Of a stretch of DNA of 64,000 bases, positions 10,478 to 24,200 are shown piece by piece. A model generated the notes under the pieces. It was not told the DNA's origin. It did no database searches and saw nothing but the letters and a program-made list of their open reading frames with translations. Each line of letters starts with the position of its first letter. Position 1 is the stretch's first letter. The stretch is from assembly GCA_020064725.1 (NCBI GenBank), contig JAGTWJ010000019.1, positions 4,898,001 through 4,962,000 of the forward strand, in the 5' to 3' direction. Position numbers and translations under genes: made by a program. The DNA comes from Drechslerella dactyloides. Its lineage: Eukaryota > Ascomycota > Orbiliomycetes > Orbiliales > Orbiliaceae.

Positions 10478-13400
10478 ATGGCCTCTAGCAGAGGACCAGG
10501 CAGGCGGACCCGTCCGTCCAGTTCTCAACAACAGTCTCACCCGGTGCCTGTCCACCACCAAATTTCATCACCGGGTCCCTCTTCCCGTTCAGCCCTGCCG
10601 TCCTCCAATAGAACCGCCCATGGAAGATTGCTGCCAGACGTCGAGACGCTCAACGCAGGCAAACTCGCTCGTCTTCAGGCATTCTTCCGTCGCTTCTGTG
10701 ATGACGAGCTCAAGATAGAAGATGCGGATGCCGCCCACTACTACCTCCGTGCCATTCTTCGTCACTGGGGCGAGGCTGGAATCACAGAGCAGTGCATTAC
10801 CGATATTTGCACCTCTACTCATGGTCTATTCGCTATTTCCACTGCCCTAAGCTTCAACCTCAATGATCGAGACTGGCTCAACGACTATGCAGGGCAGTTC
10901 TTCTTGCTCATCGGCCACCGGTACAAAGCAAGCGAGCGATCTTTGGATCCTTCTTCCTACGATGATATGGTCCGCAGACTTATGGGCCATCTTGTCGAGG
11001 AAAACAGTGATCTCATAAAGACTATGGCGGAAGCTCTACGCAAGGATAAGCTCAAGCCATCCGTTGTCGAAGGTTTTGCCTGGTTTCTCAAGGAATATCT
11101 AGAGTTCTCGACCGATCCCCCGCCATATATCGACGAGATAATTGAGGACGCCGCAGTACTCGAGAAGTTTTACAAATCAGACGTCGCCGAAATCCGCCTC
11201 ATTGGCCACAAGATCAAATACTGGGTCGATTGTGGTGGAGTTATCAGAGACCATGGTGGTCCTGTTCCTGGCGGCCGCCACGATAATGACTTCGACGACT
11301 TTAGAAAGATCAACATCGTTCCAACCCCCGACGAAGTTCACTCGACCGAACGCCCTTTCCTCGTGAAATCTAAGGATGCACTACGCCAACCAGGTCTGTC
11401 TCGTATGGGAGCTCACCTGGACTGCCAGTTCCGCCTTCTCCGTGAAGAAATGCTCAACGAAGTTCGATCCGACTATCATGAATATATCAAGGGCAAGAAG
11501 GTCGGTCTTACGTCCAATCATAACGTCGAGCGCTCCAAGGTGATCCTTGCTGGTCTTCAATGGGGTGGTTGGGACTTTGAATGTTGTATCAAATATCGCA
11601 AATTTGGCATCCGTCTCATCCTTCCCGAGGGCTTTGGAAAATTTGTCAACTTCCATGGACTTTCGTACAACCAGCTCCTACAGGAGGATCCTAATTTCCC
11701 TTACAAGAACAATTCCATGTCATGCCTTATCGTCAAAGATGAGATTGCAGGCTTTCCTACGCTCACGAGAGACCTTGAGTGTCTCAGGGAGGAACCACCT
11801 TGTATCATCCTGACTTTTGAAGGGAAGAAGGCAATCGAGTTCGCCATGGCGAAGATTTGGTGGTCCGTCATCCACGACGGCGGAGAGGATCCCCACATCA
11901 AGCTCATATGCGTCGATACACCAGTTTTCGCTCATGAACCAGTCTTGAAGCGTCTTCAGCAAATGAAGTCGATTCCACTATCGGAGGAATTGGTATTTTA
12001 CAAGAAAGGAAATCCAATTGGCAGGACATCTTTCGCCCCACAACAGCCTATCAAGCATATCGCTCCCGAGACACCGCTACGTGATCTAGTCAAATCGGAT
12101 CGAATGATGGTCATGGATAAGGCTCAGTGCAAAGCAATTGTCAACTCTCTACAGCACAGGGTTTCTTTGATACAAGGGCCGCCTGGTGAGTGCGATCTTT
12201 ACGATATTACTTGGACCATTCTGTCACCATTTCACTAATACATGGTATTCTACAGGTACTGGCAAAACTCTCGTTGGCAACATTTTAGCAAAGCTATTCC
12301 TCCTCTACACCCAGGAGAGCATACTAGTTATCACCCACCAGAACCATATCTGTGACGAGTTCATCGAGAATCTCCTTGACATGGGTGTCAGACAGAATGA
12401 CATTGTCCGTCTCGGCAGTCAATTTAGTCGCCGAACCCGGTGTGTTTCTATAAATGAGATCTCAGACGAGAAAGATATCCTCAACTCCGCAAAGGACGTC
12501 CTTCAGGGTGTTCATGAACACCTGCAGTGCGCATGGCTCTTGATTGAAGAATCGTTCAAAGAGACCTTTGGTCATCCTATGTTACTGAAAGATATCCTTG
12601 CAATCGCCAAATGCTACAACGAACCGGATTTGAAGAATCCCTTGGATCGCTTCGGGTATATCTCCGGTTTGACCGTGCCCAAACAATGGATACGTCTGGT
12701 ACAAGAAAGAGATCCGGATGCCACCGTTCCTGACGACGTCCAGCTATTCCGCATGTGGGCTGAGAACATGGAGTGTCCACCGGCCATGGGACATTTTATG
12801 ACGGAGAAAGGCCGCAAGCTATGGGAACTGCCAGCCAAACGACGAGCCACTCTTCTCGGTTGGTGGAAGGAAGCTACTATGCTCGATCAGATCTATGGGC
12901 TAGCCGACTCTGCCACCACCTACAACAAAATACTCGATGAAGTGAACAGATGGAAAGCTACTCGAGTCCGAGATATCCTGAAGAAGAAGCGCGTCATTGC
13001 TGCCACCACCAACGGTGCTGCAAAATATCTTTCACAAATTGCTGATGCCGGCCCAAAGATCCTGATTGTTGAGGAGGCCGCTCAGATCCTGGAATCACAC
13101 GTTCTTGCGGCCCTTCATCCAGGTATCGAGCAAATCATCATGATCGGAGATCACAAACAGCTCCGCCCCCGCTGCGACACCTTCGAGCTACAACATGACT
13201 CCAGGGCTGGATTCGATCTCGACATTTCTCTGTTCGAACGACTCATGCTTTCTCATTTTCCGTATAACGTCCTAGAGATCCAGCACCGTGCGCGGCCAGA
13301 GATCGCCAACATCATCCGCACACTCACCTACCCCAATCTCAAGGATGCTCCTTCGGTCAGACGCTACGGCGACATTCGTGGATTGCAGCAGAATCTTATC

Positions 13401-16400
13401 TGGATGCATCACATGAATCAGGAGTCCTCGGCACAGGGTATTTCCACGCGCTCCTCATTGGCGTTCAAGAAGTCCAGCAAGATCAATCTTTTCGAGGCCG
13501 AGATGATTGTGTCGATTGTACGCTATCTTGGCGGGCAAGGTTACTCGTCAGACGATATCGCCATTATTACACCCTATCTAGGTCAGGTCGCTCTCATATC
13601 CAAGCTCATTCGTCAAAAGTCGCAATTCGATGTCATACTGTCACAGATGGACTACCACGAATTAGTGAGGGCTGGTCTGATGGAACAACGAGATGCCAGT
13701 GGGATCACGAAGTACGTTGAAGTTTGCACAGTCGGTAAGTTATCCCAAGGCAAAAGTAACTCTGACCCCTCAGAAGCGTTTTCTCATCGCTCACGTATCA
13801 CTAGACCAATTCCAAGGCAGCGATCGCGATATCATCATTGTTTCCATGGTTCGTTGCAACGAAGATCATAAAATTGGGTTCCTCAAGTCACTAGAGCGTA
13901 CCAACGTGCTGCTTAGCCGTGCTCGTAAGGGCCTTATCATTATTGGAGACCTTTACACCGTCTGCGCAAGGCCCGATGTCAACGGTACGGCCTGGCCGGA
14001 TGTTATGCATCTTCTAGGCGAACAAGGTTGTCTTCTCGACGGTATTCCAATTGTCTGCCAGCGCCACCCAGGTCAAAAGTATCTTTGCGAGACTCCTCAG
14101 CAGCTAGACCACATGAGCCCAGAAGGGGGTTGCAGAATTCCTTGGTAAGTTTACTTCATCTTTGAATTGATCTCGATTTTGATTTCTAGTGGATCCGTGA
14201 GTACTAATCTGTTTTATACCAAATGCAGCAATACCCCTCTCAGTTGTGGGAAGCACAAATGTCCATTTTACTGCCACAGTTGCCCCGACCATGGTAGCAT
14301 GGAGTGTACAGTGGCTGTCAAGAAGACTTGCTCCAAGGGTCACGAATGGGAAGCTTACTGCTGGTCGCCACACCCAAAACCGTGTCAAAAGTGCTCTCGC
14401 ATCGACGCCCATTTCCAAGCGAGAAAGGAAGAGGAAGCCGCAGCGAAGACCAGAGAATACGAAGAAAGTCTTGAAGCCGAGAGAAAGCTCAAACAACTTG
14501 CAGATGAGATCAAGCAGCAAGACCTACTTGAGGGTGAACGACAGAAGGCGCTCGAGAAGGCTACCACTGAAAGGCTGGTCGCGCAGGGCAAGCAGGAACC
14601 CCCCGAGCCCCCGAAGAGACGAAAGCCCTGGGTTAGACCTTTCGGTGATAAACGGGTCGATGCAATGATTGCAGCTGAGCGAGCTAAAGAAGTCGAAGAA
14701 CGAAAGGCTCGTGAGGCCCTCGAGAAAGCTTCTTCGTCTGCTACCAGTTCCACAAGTCAAGCCGGGATCCAACGAAAGAAGACGCCTCAGCCTCTAGACC
14801 TCGCGAAGTATGGAGCGCGGCCGTTGTTTATAGGCGATCTCAAACTTCGCCGCGCAGCAACCGCTGCAGATTCTAGCAGCAGCTCTTCTACTAGCCCGAA
14901 CAAAAATGATACTAATAACCCTCCACAGCAAATATCCCCTGAGGGGTCAGGAGAACAGTCGCCAACCAAAGCTTCCAAAGTCTTGCCACCTCTTCCAGAT
15001 TCTACCGACCTGCAGGAGCCAGCGTCAAGCATCACCAGTGCAGTCGCATTTAAGAAGGCTCCAGAAATCACGACCGTGGCTCCGGAGCAATCGCAGGACA
15101 CAGAACCGCCAAAGATGCCCGCGATCGAGACCCTCGAGGTAGAGACTAAACTTGGTAGTGCGGCCATCGCTGATGATAAGGCTGCCGATCACGAAGTCTC
15201 GTTCGCTATTGAACCAACTATCAACATGGATGATGAGTTTGAGCATGGTTCTTCAGGGCACGGCGAGATCGCAGACGTCGAGGAAGCAGGTTCTATGGGA
15301 GAAGAAGAACACGTTCCCACTCACTTTCCATCTTCCCCACCTGTTCGCCGTACTCTGCCAGTCTCTTGCAATGAAGACGCTGACGAGGATATTGAGCCTC
15401 CAACTCCCGTTCAGGAAGTCAAAGAAGTCAAGCTGGAAGTTCAAATCGAGGAGGTCTCAGAAGTAGCAGCTCAGAGCATCCCTCATACTGTCCCTGACAG
15501 CGCTGCAACCATCGAGGAACCTTCGACCTTCATTGAGCCGGTCACAAATGCTGAAGAGATCACGGCAATCGTGGAAACTGGTGTCCCAGATATCACAGAA
15601 GGAGACATCAATCTTTCGATCATCATCACAGAAACTGTCAACTCACAGACTCCAGTCAAACATGCACCAGATTCCACCGACATCGTCGACTCTGAGAGTC
15701 TCAACAACGTCGAGCCAGAAAAGAGCGACACCCCCACCTCTGGTGCATTCCCTTCGGACGCTGAGTTTGCGCAGCCATTCCCATCCGCCAGTCGCGACGA
15801 ATGGCATCGCCAGAAGCAGATATCTAAGGACAGCAATATTGCACTGGACCAGATCATGGATATGATCGGGATGGAGCATGTCAAGGAGCAAGTTCTCGCA
15901 ATCAAGGCAAAAGCTGAGACTGTCCACCGTCAAGGAATCGACCTGGGAGACGAGCGTTTCCACATTGCTCTACTCGGAAACCCCGGGACTGGAAAGACTA
16001 CTTTTGCCCGCCTCTATGCCAAATTCTTACGCTCCGAAGGGGTCCTAGAGGCCACCTCGTACTTCGAAACGACCGGTGCAAAATTGGCTAACGGAGGGAT
16101 CTCTGGTATCGAAGATCTGTTTGCTCAGCTGGTTGCAGCAAAAGGTGGCACTCTCTTCATTGATGAAGCGTACCAACTTGTCACTACAGGCGCGTTTGAA
16201 GGCCGCCAGGTCCTCGACTTCCTTCTCAGCGAGATGGAGAAAAATCTGGGCAAAATAGTCGTTATCATCTCCGGCTACAACAAGGAGATGGAAAAGTTCT
16301 TCGAGCACAATCCCGGCCTGAACTCACGTATCCCTTACAGAGTTCAATTCGAGGATTTCACAAACGAGGAACTGCTTTACATTCTCCAAGATACGCTGAA

Positions 16401-19073
16401 GAGGAAGTTCAAAGACCGGATGAAAGTCGAAGGAGGGTACAACGGTCTCTATCTACGTATCGTCTCGAAGAGGCTCGGACGCACTCGCGGCATCCCAGGA
16501 TGTGGAAACGCACGTTCCGTCCAAAACACCGTTGCAAAGATCCTCGAGCGACAGGCCGCGAGACTCACCAGAGAGCGAAAGGATGATGTCAGCGCCGACG
16601 ATTTCTATCTAACAAAAGAGGATATCATTGGCCCTGCACCGACAAAGGCCGCTATGGAGACCCCAGCATGGAAGCAGCTTCATCAGCTCATCGGGCTTTC
16701 TGCGGTCAAGGAGAGCGTCTCCATCCTCCTCAAGAGAATGGAAAGAAACTACCAGCGAGAACTCGCAGAGGAGCAACCGATCGATATCTCCTTGAACAGA
16801 GTGTTCCTTGGCAGCCCCGGGACTGGGAAAACGAGCGTCGCAAAGATTTACGGCAAGATACTTGCACAGTTGGGTCTGTTAAGCAGCGGTGAAGGTGAGC
16901 GACCCATTGAATCATACTTTCAGAACATTGCTAACTGTAATATTTGAATTTAGTCATCATGAAGACTCCGGCAGACTTTGTCGGTCGTGCTCTTGGCGAG
17001 TCAGAGGCAAACACAAAGGCCATTCTGAACTCCGCCCGTGGCAAGGTTCTCATCGTCGACGAAGCCTATATGCTCACACCCAAACTCAGTGGCGCCGAAG
17101 ATCCGTACAAGGCCGCTGTCATCGACACTATCGTGAGTGAGGTCCAAAATGTCCCTGGAGACGATCAGTGTGTACTTCTCCTCGGCTACAAGGAGGATCT
17201 CGAGAAGATGTTCAACGTTGCCAATCCTGGTTTGAGTCGCCGATTTCCAATATCCGATGGCTTCGTATTCAAAGATTTTACGGATGCGGAGCTGTTAAGC
17301 ATTCTGGATCTCAAGCTCAGACTTGCAGAGCTCAAGGCTTCTTCGGAAGCAAGGGAGGTTGCCATCCAGAAGATCAGCCAGAAGCGTCAGAAGCCCAACT
17401 TTGGCAACGCCGGTGAAGTTGAGAACCTGCTGAATGTTGCCAAAGAGCGGATGCTGAAGCGACAGCTTGAAAGCGATGATCCGGTGACAGAGCTGCTTAC
17501 AACTGACTTTGACCCTGACCACGACCGTGGGAATCCTGCCAACACTGACCTTAGAGAGCTATTCAAAGACCTCATCGGCGTTGACGACGTCTATCAGCGA
17601 TTCGAGGATTATCAGACCACTTCTATTATAATGCGCAGACGTGGTCTCGATCCCAAGGACCATACTCCGATGCTGTTCATTTTCAAAGGTCCTCCAGGGA
17701 CTGGCAAGACAACGACAGCTCGCAAAATGGGTCAAATCTTCTACAACATGGGATTTCTCGCCTCGAATGAAGTCGTTGAGTGTTCCGCATCCGATCTCAC
17801 GGCCGAGTTTCTTGGTCAAACCGCTCAGAAGACTCGCAAGAAGCTCGAGAGCGCGCTCGGCAAAGTCCTCTTCATCGACGAAGCTTACCGTCTGCTCGAC
17901 AACCAGTATGGTGCTGAGGCATCCAACGAGCTCGTAGATGCAGTGACCAAGCCACAGTATATGGGCAAGTTGGTCGTTATCCTCGCTGGATACGACGAAG
18001 GGATGGATCGACTGTTGGCCATGAACGTCGGGCTAGCTTCCCGGTTCGCAGAGGTTATCGACTTTCCAGACGTCAACTACACCACCGCCATAGAGATCCT
18101 GAAAGTGGAAGTTACGAAGGCAGAGATCTTGATCCCAAGTCTTAACAACAAGGAGGCACGAGAATACCGAGAGGTAGAGCTTCACATGCAGGAGATCGCA
18201 AAGACGCCCGGATGGGGCCACGCTCGTGATGCACTTACTCTCGCAAAGAATATGGTTGCTGCAGCGTTCCGTGGCATCAAGAACTTGAACGATCCGATCT
18301 GCGTCACGCACGGGATGGCGATCAAGGCCTTGACAGACATGTTGAAGCAGCGACGCGGACGCGCTTTCCAGATGCCGGCTCTCCCGCCTACGCCTAAACT
18401 TCCGTCATCGTCTGGCACATTTCCACGGGTCATGTACAAGGAAAATATCTTGGAGGCAACACCGATGGCCAACATCAACACTCAAACACAAGACATCTAC
18501 AAGGCACGAGAAGCGAACGGCCACGGCAATGAGACTCTCGAAGGAGCCGCCCATCGAAGACTGCTCGATGACGAGGTCCCACGCTTGAGTCAAACAGTCA
18601 ATGCCCGCGAGCCAGGGACGACTGATGCGAACTGGAAAATGCTCCTCCACTACCAGGAACTCGAGCAGGATCTTCACGACACCGGAATGGCGGAACGAGA
18701 ACTAGCCCGCCGCCGCTTGCAAGAATCTCAAAAGTCCCTGCAGGATGCAACTTTGGCAGTTACGAAAATGGAAGCCAAGTCCGTTTACGAGCGCAGGCAA
18801 ATCGAAGACTTCGACCAGGCGCTTAAGGACGTTCAGGAGCAGGAGGAAATTGCCAGGAACAAGGTGGCTGCGCGGGAGCAACGACTTGAAACCATGATTC
18901 AGAACGAAAAGTTGACGGCAGCGCGGGAAAAGATCAACCTTGTCAAGCTGGAGAAGATGAGGCGTTGTCCGAAGGGGTATCAGTGGATCAAGACGGGTGA
19001 CGGGTACAGATGCGGTGGAGGAGAGCATTTCGTGAGCCATGAGGAGCTTGCGGCTTTCAAGATGCCTTTGTAA
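10478..19073 (+). CDS. NFX1-type zinc-finger SF1 helicase fused to three CbbX/SpoVK-like AAA ATPase modules
   Basis: Five exons (10478-12185, 12256-13734, 13805-14144, 14229-16894, 16954-19073) give 2770 residues; every splice restores a conserved motif. The helicase part shows Walker A GPPGTGKT (about 567-574, across intron 1), EEAAQI (841), GDHKQLRP (867), VDQFQGSDRD (1064, across intron 2) and LLSRARKG (1099), the Upf1/ZNFX1-type SF1 order. A Cys/His-rich NFX1-like segment (about 1176-1235) follows, then a charged linker. Three AAA modules come next: GNPGTGKT with LFIDEAY (1759/1815), GSPGTGKT with LIVDEAY (2037/2094) and GPPGTGKT with LFIDEAY (2309/2367). The end is a coiled coil (about 2626-2733) and a CPKGYQW...RCGGG.H motif. 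Related fungal proteins are annotated as NF-X1 finger and helicase proteins. A role in RNA surveillance or antiviral defence is inferred from ZNFX1. Confidence 0.9.
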
Positions 19074-19709
19074 GGGAGTGGACAGGATAACGCAATCTTA
19101 TCAGATCGATGACGATATGGTGTTTTTCTTTTCTCAGCTCGAATTTCTCTTATTTCTTAACCCCATGTTTCTTAATATGGCGAGACGAGGCGTTTTGAGT
19201 GGCATGCAGGGATTTTATCACAAGAGAGCTTTCTGTATGCCACTGCTAGATAGACTTATGGATAATATAAATCGTTGCGGTGTCTAAACAACTTGAACAG
19301 TTTCAAATCTCGTGGAGAAACCAACTAAGTAATTGCACAAGAGGAAGCTGTGGCACCAAGTGCACTCTTTCAACGTCGGCCAACGCAAGATGCTGCGTTG
19401 TATACGTTGCAAAATTCGACGGCGCGGGATGATATCAGCCTGCATGCGCCAAGTGGGGCGGGCGAGCGGCCGGTGGATTGGCCAAGTGCGCGAGCTCGAG
19501 GGTACAGGAAGGCGATCACGTCAAATGAGCTCGCGAGTTCTGAGCGCTCACACTTATCAGTGCACCCATGCACAACCTCGAACTCCTACCGATAGCCGTT
19601 GAACAACTTCCCCGCGGAATCTCCACCAAGCTGACAAGGCCATCCCGGATCCTGGATCCCTTGCATACTGCCGATAAGTGCTGCTAGCTGCAGTAGACAA
19701 CCTGCGACA
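19074..19709. other. Spacer downstream of the helicase/AAA gene
   Basis: No gene is seen. The first part is a T-rich 3' region; the second part is the upstream region of the DUF1772-like gene. Overlapping short plus-strand frames at 19333-19602 look like chance. Confidence 0.45.
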
Positions 19710-20313
19710 ATGCCGCTGTGGCCAGAGCCAGTGCATCTGTCCAAGTTCTTCGGCATCACAGCCTCCGGTCTTCTCACCGGTACGATACCGATACCATATC
19801 TCTTACGTAAATTACAAGCCATAGACGCTAATGCATGAGGCGCCAGGCATCATAATCTCACAATCCACAATCGTCACCCCGCTGCTGCTCGCATCGCCAA
19901 ACCATGAAATCATCCTAAAGCAATTCAAGTCCCTGTCTAAACAAATCGGCAAACCAGTCTCCACCGTCGCCCTCCTCGCGTCAGCATCCTACCTCGCCAC
20001 CGCCTACCTCCGTCTCACGCACGCACGGGGGTCAACCGTACACTCGCCGCATGTCCTACGATATCTAGCCGCGGGGGCATTCGTGCTCGGCGTGCTGCCG
20101 TACCGATGGCTGTTCATGCGCCGGACGGAGGGGAAGCTGCAGAGATTGTATGAGGAGGAGGTCGAGGGGTTGGGATTTGCGATGAGGTCGAAGCAAGGGG
20201 AGGTTGTCGTGAAGGGTGAGGTTAGGCAGTTGGTGGATTGGTGGGGGTTGTTGAATCTGGGGAGGGTGGTGCCCGTCGCTCTGGGATTCATGCTTGGAGC
20301 ATGGGAGTACTAA
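19710..20313 (+). CDS. DUF1772-like small membrane protein (anthrone oxygenase-like family)
   Basis: Two exons, 19710-19779 and 19847-20313, with a 67-bp intron (GTACGA donor, CCAG acceptor), give 178 residues. The joined N-terminus reads FFGITASGLLTG then GIIISQSTIVTPLLL, which matches the first hydrophobic hairpin of DUF1772 proteins. Further hydrophobic segments are VSTVALLASASYLATAYL, LRYLAAGAFVLGVLPYRWLF and LGRVVPVALGFMLGAW, so there are four in all, and the length is typical. The WWGLLNLGR motif before the last helix also fits. The family includes HypC-type anthrone oxygenases of polyketide clusters, but most members stand alone and are uncharacterised. No polyketide synthase lies nearby, so a biosynthetic role is not supported here. 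Confidence 0.72.
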
Positions 20314-21276
20314 CCACATTCGAATATTCAGTTGTATGGAGGTGGAAGATATATAGAGGATGATAATTAACTGCCTACTATTGAATGAGCTGGTTGCATG
20401 TATTCTAGGTAATATAATATCCATGAATCGCGAACGAACGCGCAGTATACTAGAACTTCGTAATAAAGAACCCTATAGAGTACGCGCGTAGGTACACTAG
20501 CTTGCCTAGATTCACTTGCAAACTTATATATAAAACCTACAAATCGAAACCGCAATGCCAGGTATTGAAGACAATGTTGTATATCCCGGGTATCATCCCA
20601 CCAGACAGCCAGCGCTACGCACAAAGCCAGCGACCAGTCGTCACGACGGACCACACCGCTCTCCTATCGAATACATACATCCAGCGCAACATACCAGAAA
20701 CTAACGCAACATAGCTAGCTACTAGAAACGAACCGATGGTGCAAAAATATTCTTAGGGGTATGAACTATACGAATACCAAGGTGACAGGGGATAACAATA
20801 AAGATGATAATAAACTAATACCCCTTCGAAGGGGATATAAAACACGATAAACCGCTGTTTCCGACGGGCCTCTGGGCCTGTGTATAGAGAAATGGTGGAG
20901 GGACCATGGGTATATCGCCGGGGTGATTTTTTTAAAAAAAGAACGCAAGCAAAGACCCGAACTCCGCGCTGTGATGAAAAGGAGTACAGTATGATTCCAG
21001 AGAATTGGAGCCGAAACAGCCGCACCAGTTGAGTTTGTAGAAGGAATCGAGGTGTAAGTCTGCGTGTTTGGCGATAGTGATTGAAAAAGAACCATCCAAA
21101 GGAGGAAAGCATAAAGGATGAACGGTGAAATGAAATAAGGAAATTCGACAGTCAAAGGCTTGAAGTCGTGCTGTCGGATAACCGAGGTGTCGAATGATTA
21201 GAAGAAACTTGCTCACAACAGCATCGAGAATCGGTGTATAGTTCTTGTCACCCCGACTCTATCGACGGCCAAAAGC
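20314..21276. other. Convergent 3' region
   Basis: This spacer lies between the DUF1772-like gene (+) and the AT-hook protein gene (-). It is AT-rich. Overlapping minus-strand frames at 20753-21216 are hydrophobic and unsupported by any motif; I do not call them. Confidence 0.45.
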
Positions 21277-24200
21277 TCAAGTAACCTGGCGACCGCGGCC
21301 GCGGCCCCTACCACGTCCGCCTCGTCCACGCCCACCACCTCTAGTGCTAGGCGCAGCGGTCGTACCCGTGCCAGTGCCATCTCCAGGAACAGAACCGACC
21401 TTCTTGGCATCAGCTGCGGCCTTGGAAGCTCCGCGTCCGCCACCTCTGCCTCTGCCTCCTCTTGGCTTATACGGACGAGGCTCACGTTCTGGCGTCATCG
21501 CGATCCTTTCCTGAAGCCCCAGTAGCGATCCTGAAGATGCCACTCTAGGTGTGTTGTAGCCACCAGACATTGCAAGTATCTCGTCGCCGTCCGGATTCCT
21601 CACTGTCCTCCTGCGGGTGGAGTATCGTGGTGCGGAAGCCTCGTCGAGATCGTCGAGACCGGCGTCCTCTGCCTTCCTCTTGCTCGTTAAGTTGGTCAAT
21701 CGGCGAATCAGCGCCTCCTGCTTGATGAACCCGCGCTTGACTTGGTAGCTCTCCAATTTTTGCTTCTCGTCAGTAACCATGGCGTATTGGGAGACTGTGT
21801 GCGTCAGGACGGATTGTAGGAGCTCCTGGTCGTCGATTTCCAATGCCAGATCGATCGCAGCGCTGAAATCCGCGGCATCGGTGTACTCCGGCGCACGATT
21901 GCGGGTTGCGTTCTCAGGAAGTTCGTAAATGTTGGGGAAGAGCTTCGGGCCGTACTCCTCGAGAAATTGCTTCGTGGCCGGGTCGGCCATTGCAGCCTGA
22001 TACTTGTCTTCCATCCCGATCATCTCGGGAGTCTCGAGGTCTTCCTCCTCGGGAGACCAGTCGCTGGAGTGGTCGGAGTTCTCTAGCTCGTCGTCATCGA
22101 GGGTCGCGTCACTAGCTGCGTCGCCTCCATCGCCGCCGAGAGATCCAGACACTACACTAAGATTGTCGTCGTCGGCAGGCGTATGGATTTTCGCTCCCTC
22201 CAGCTTTGCGCGACGGACCTCGCGTGCGTAGGCAAGGTTCTTTAGGTCACTGTGTTGCACACCACATGTCAGCACCGCGGTCAAATAACACTTCATGAGG
22301 ATGAGGAGGAAAAATTCAAACATACCCTTTCGTCTTCTTCTTGCCACGGCGTCCTCCTCTCTTCGGCTTGAGCTTGTCTGCCGCCTTGGCATCCTCTGCT
22401 GCAATGGCAGCCTGGGCCTCCGCTTCGGCTTTCGCCTTCTCCTTGCGTCGTTCGGCTTGCAGGTCGAGAGTCTGCTTCAGTATCTCCTTGGAGCGGCCTT
22501 CCATGTGTGGCAGGGTCCAGGTGACGTTCTTGAGACTCCTCACTTCGCCGAACACGAGGGGCTTTCGCTTTCGCTCCGTGTGATTGTAGACTATCTTCTC
22601 TGGCGCCTGGGCTCCGATCGCGCCGTGGAATCCTTGTGTGTGGTTCGGAGGAATGAAGGGCTGCGACGGCTGAGCTGAATCTTGTTTGTCCTCAACCTTG
22701 AAAGGGAGGTCTTCAAGATCTAACTCTACCATCGGCGTCGCGATAGCAGTCGAAGGTGCCGCATCATCCATTGGCGTGTCGACGCCGCCATCGTTCAAAG
22801 GCTCTATTATCGAGAGATTCGTCTGCTGTCGAGATGGCGCGGGCGGGAACTCGATCCGCGGGGTTTCCGCAGCTGAGACAGGCTCGACACTACCTTGCTT
22901 GTCAAGCTGCTGGAATCCTTGCTCGAAAGCAGCGTCGGAAATCTGAGTCTGCCCGGCCCAAAGCGCCGTTTTCCCAACCTTCGTGTCCACGGGCTTCGCC
23001 TTGCCCATCTTTTCGAGTTCTTGCTCGGTATCCGTCCATCCGTCTTCACCTACCAAGGTATGCGAGTTGAAGAAATTCACGCTGGTCTTCAGGTGATGCA
23101 GTCGTTCGCGGTCCTTGAGCCTGCGGATCGTGTGTATGGTATCCAACATTTCGTCGGACTCCGAGAACTTTGGTCGCTCTCTAAACCGATACCAGTTGAC
23201 CAGACCTGGTTTTCGAACTCCGGGAGGCGGCGTCGGAAGCCTGATTGGCTTGCCGTTCACGAAAAGCTGAGGTCGACGATCGCCAGTTGAGTCACCGTCA
23301 CTAGCGGTCTGTTTGACTTGTCAGCGGCTGCATACAATCCGTCGCGAAGGGGCAGGAAAAATCATGAAACTTACTGAATAAACTGGCTTGTCGACCTTGG
23401 CCTCTCGCGGCTTCCTTCCACGTCTGCCAGGCTTCTTGACGACTGGCGGCGACGGAACTGTCGATTCAGCTCCACTAGTTGCTGAAATGTAGTCCATTGG
23501 CGCGCCAGCATCATTCGCCTCGGCATCGACATCAACATCGACATCGACATCGACATCATTTTCATCATCGATAACTTTCCGGGTTCGCCTGCGCTTGGGA
23601 AACTGCTCGGCCCCCTTAATGGCGCGAGTAGTTGCTTTGCGTGTACGTTTACCAATGACCGGGACTGGAACTTCTTCTTCTTCTTCCGTCTCGGAATTGT
23701 ATTCAGAGACTGGGGAAGGTGCGGTCTCAGGTTGCTTGCCCTTGCGCCCTCTCCTCCTTGCATATGGTCTGTTGTAGATGAAGTCAGTGAAAAGATCTTT
23801 GTCATAGACATCGTCGTCAAATGAATGATAGCGTATACTCACCGAGGGGCGTCTTCCATCTCTTCATCATCAGCGTCGATATCAATCAAGTCGAACTTGT
23901 TTCTAACAGCTCGTTTCTTGCGTGCCGGTCGCTGATTCTCCTCCTTTTGTTCCTTCGAGTCTTTGCGCTGCGGTCGCTGTCGAGTTTTCATTTCAGGTTC
24001 ATCCTCGACTTCGACAGAATCGCGGTTCTCAGCATCGTTCGTCTCACGTGTTAATTGACCATCAGGATCATCGGTGGGTTCGGGTGAAGCATCATCCACT
24101 TCCTTCTCCCTCGTACGGAGAACAGAAGGATTAGCCCTGTTCCGCTTCCGAGGTTTGTTGAGGGTCAATATCTGCTCAGGGTCTTCAGACGTTGTGCGAA

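Noticed and set aside
21700..22700. Plus-strand frames opposite the AT-hook protein exons
   Set aside because: They are antisense shadows; the minus-strand exons have matching splice sites and coherent protein sequence.
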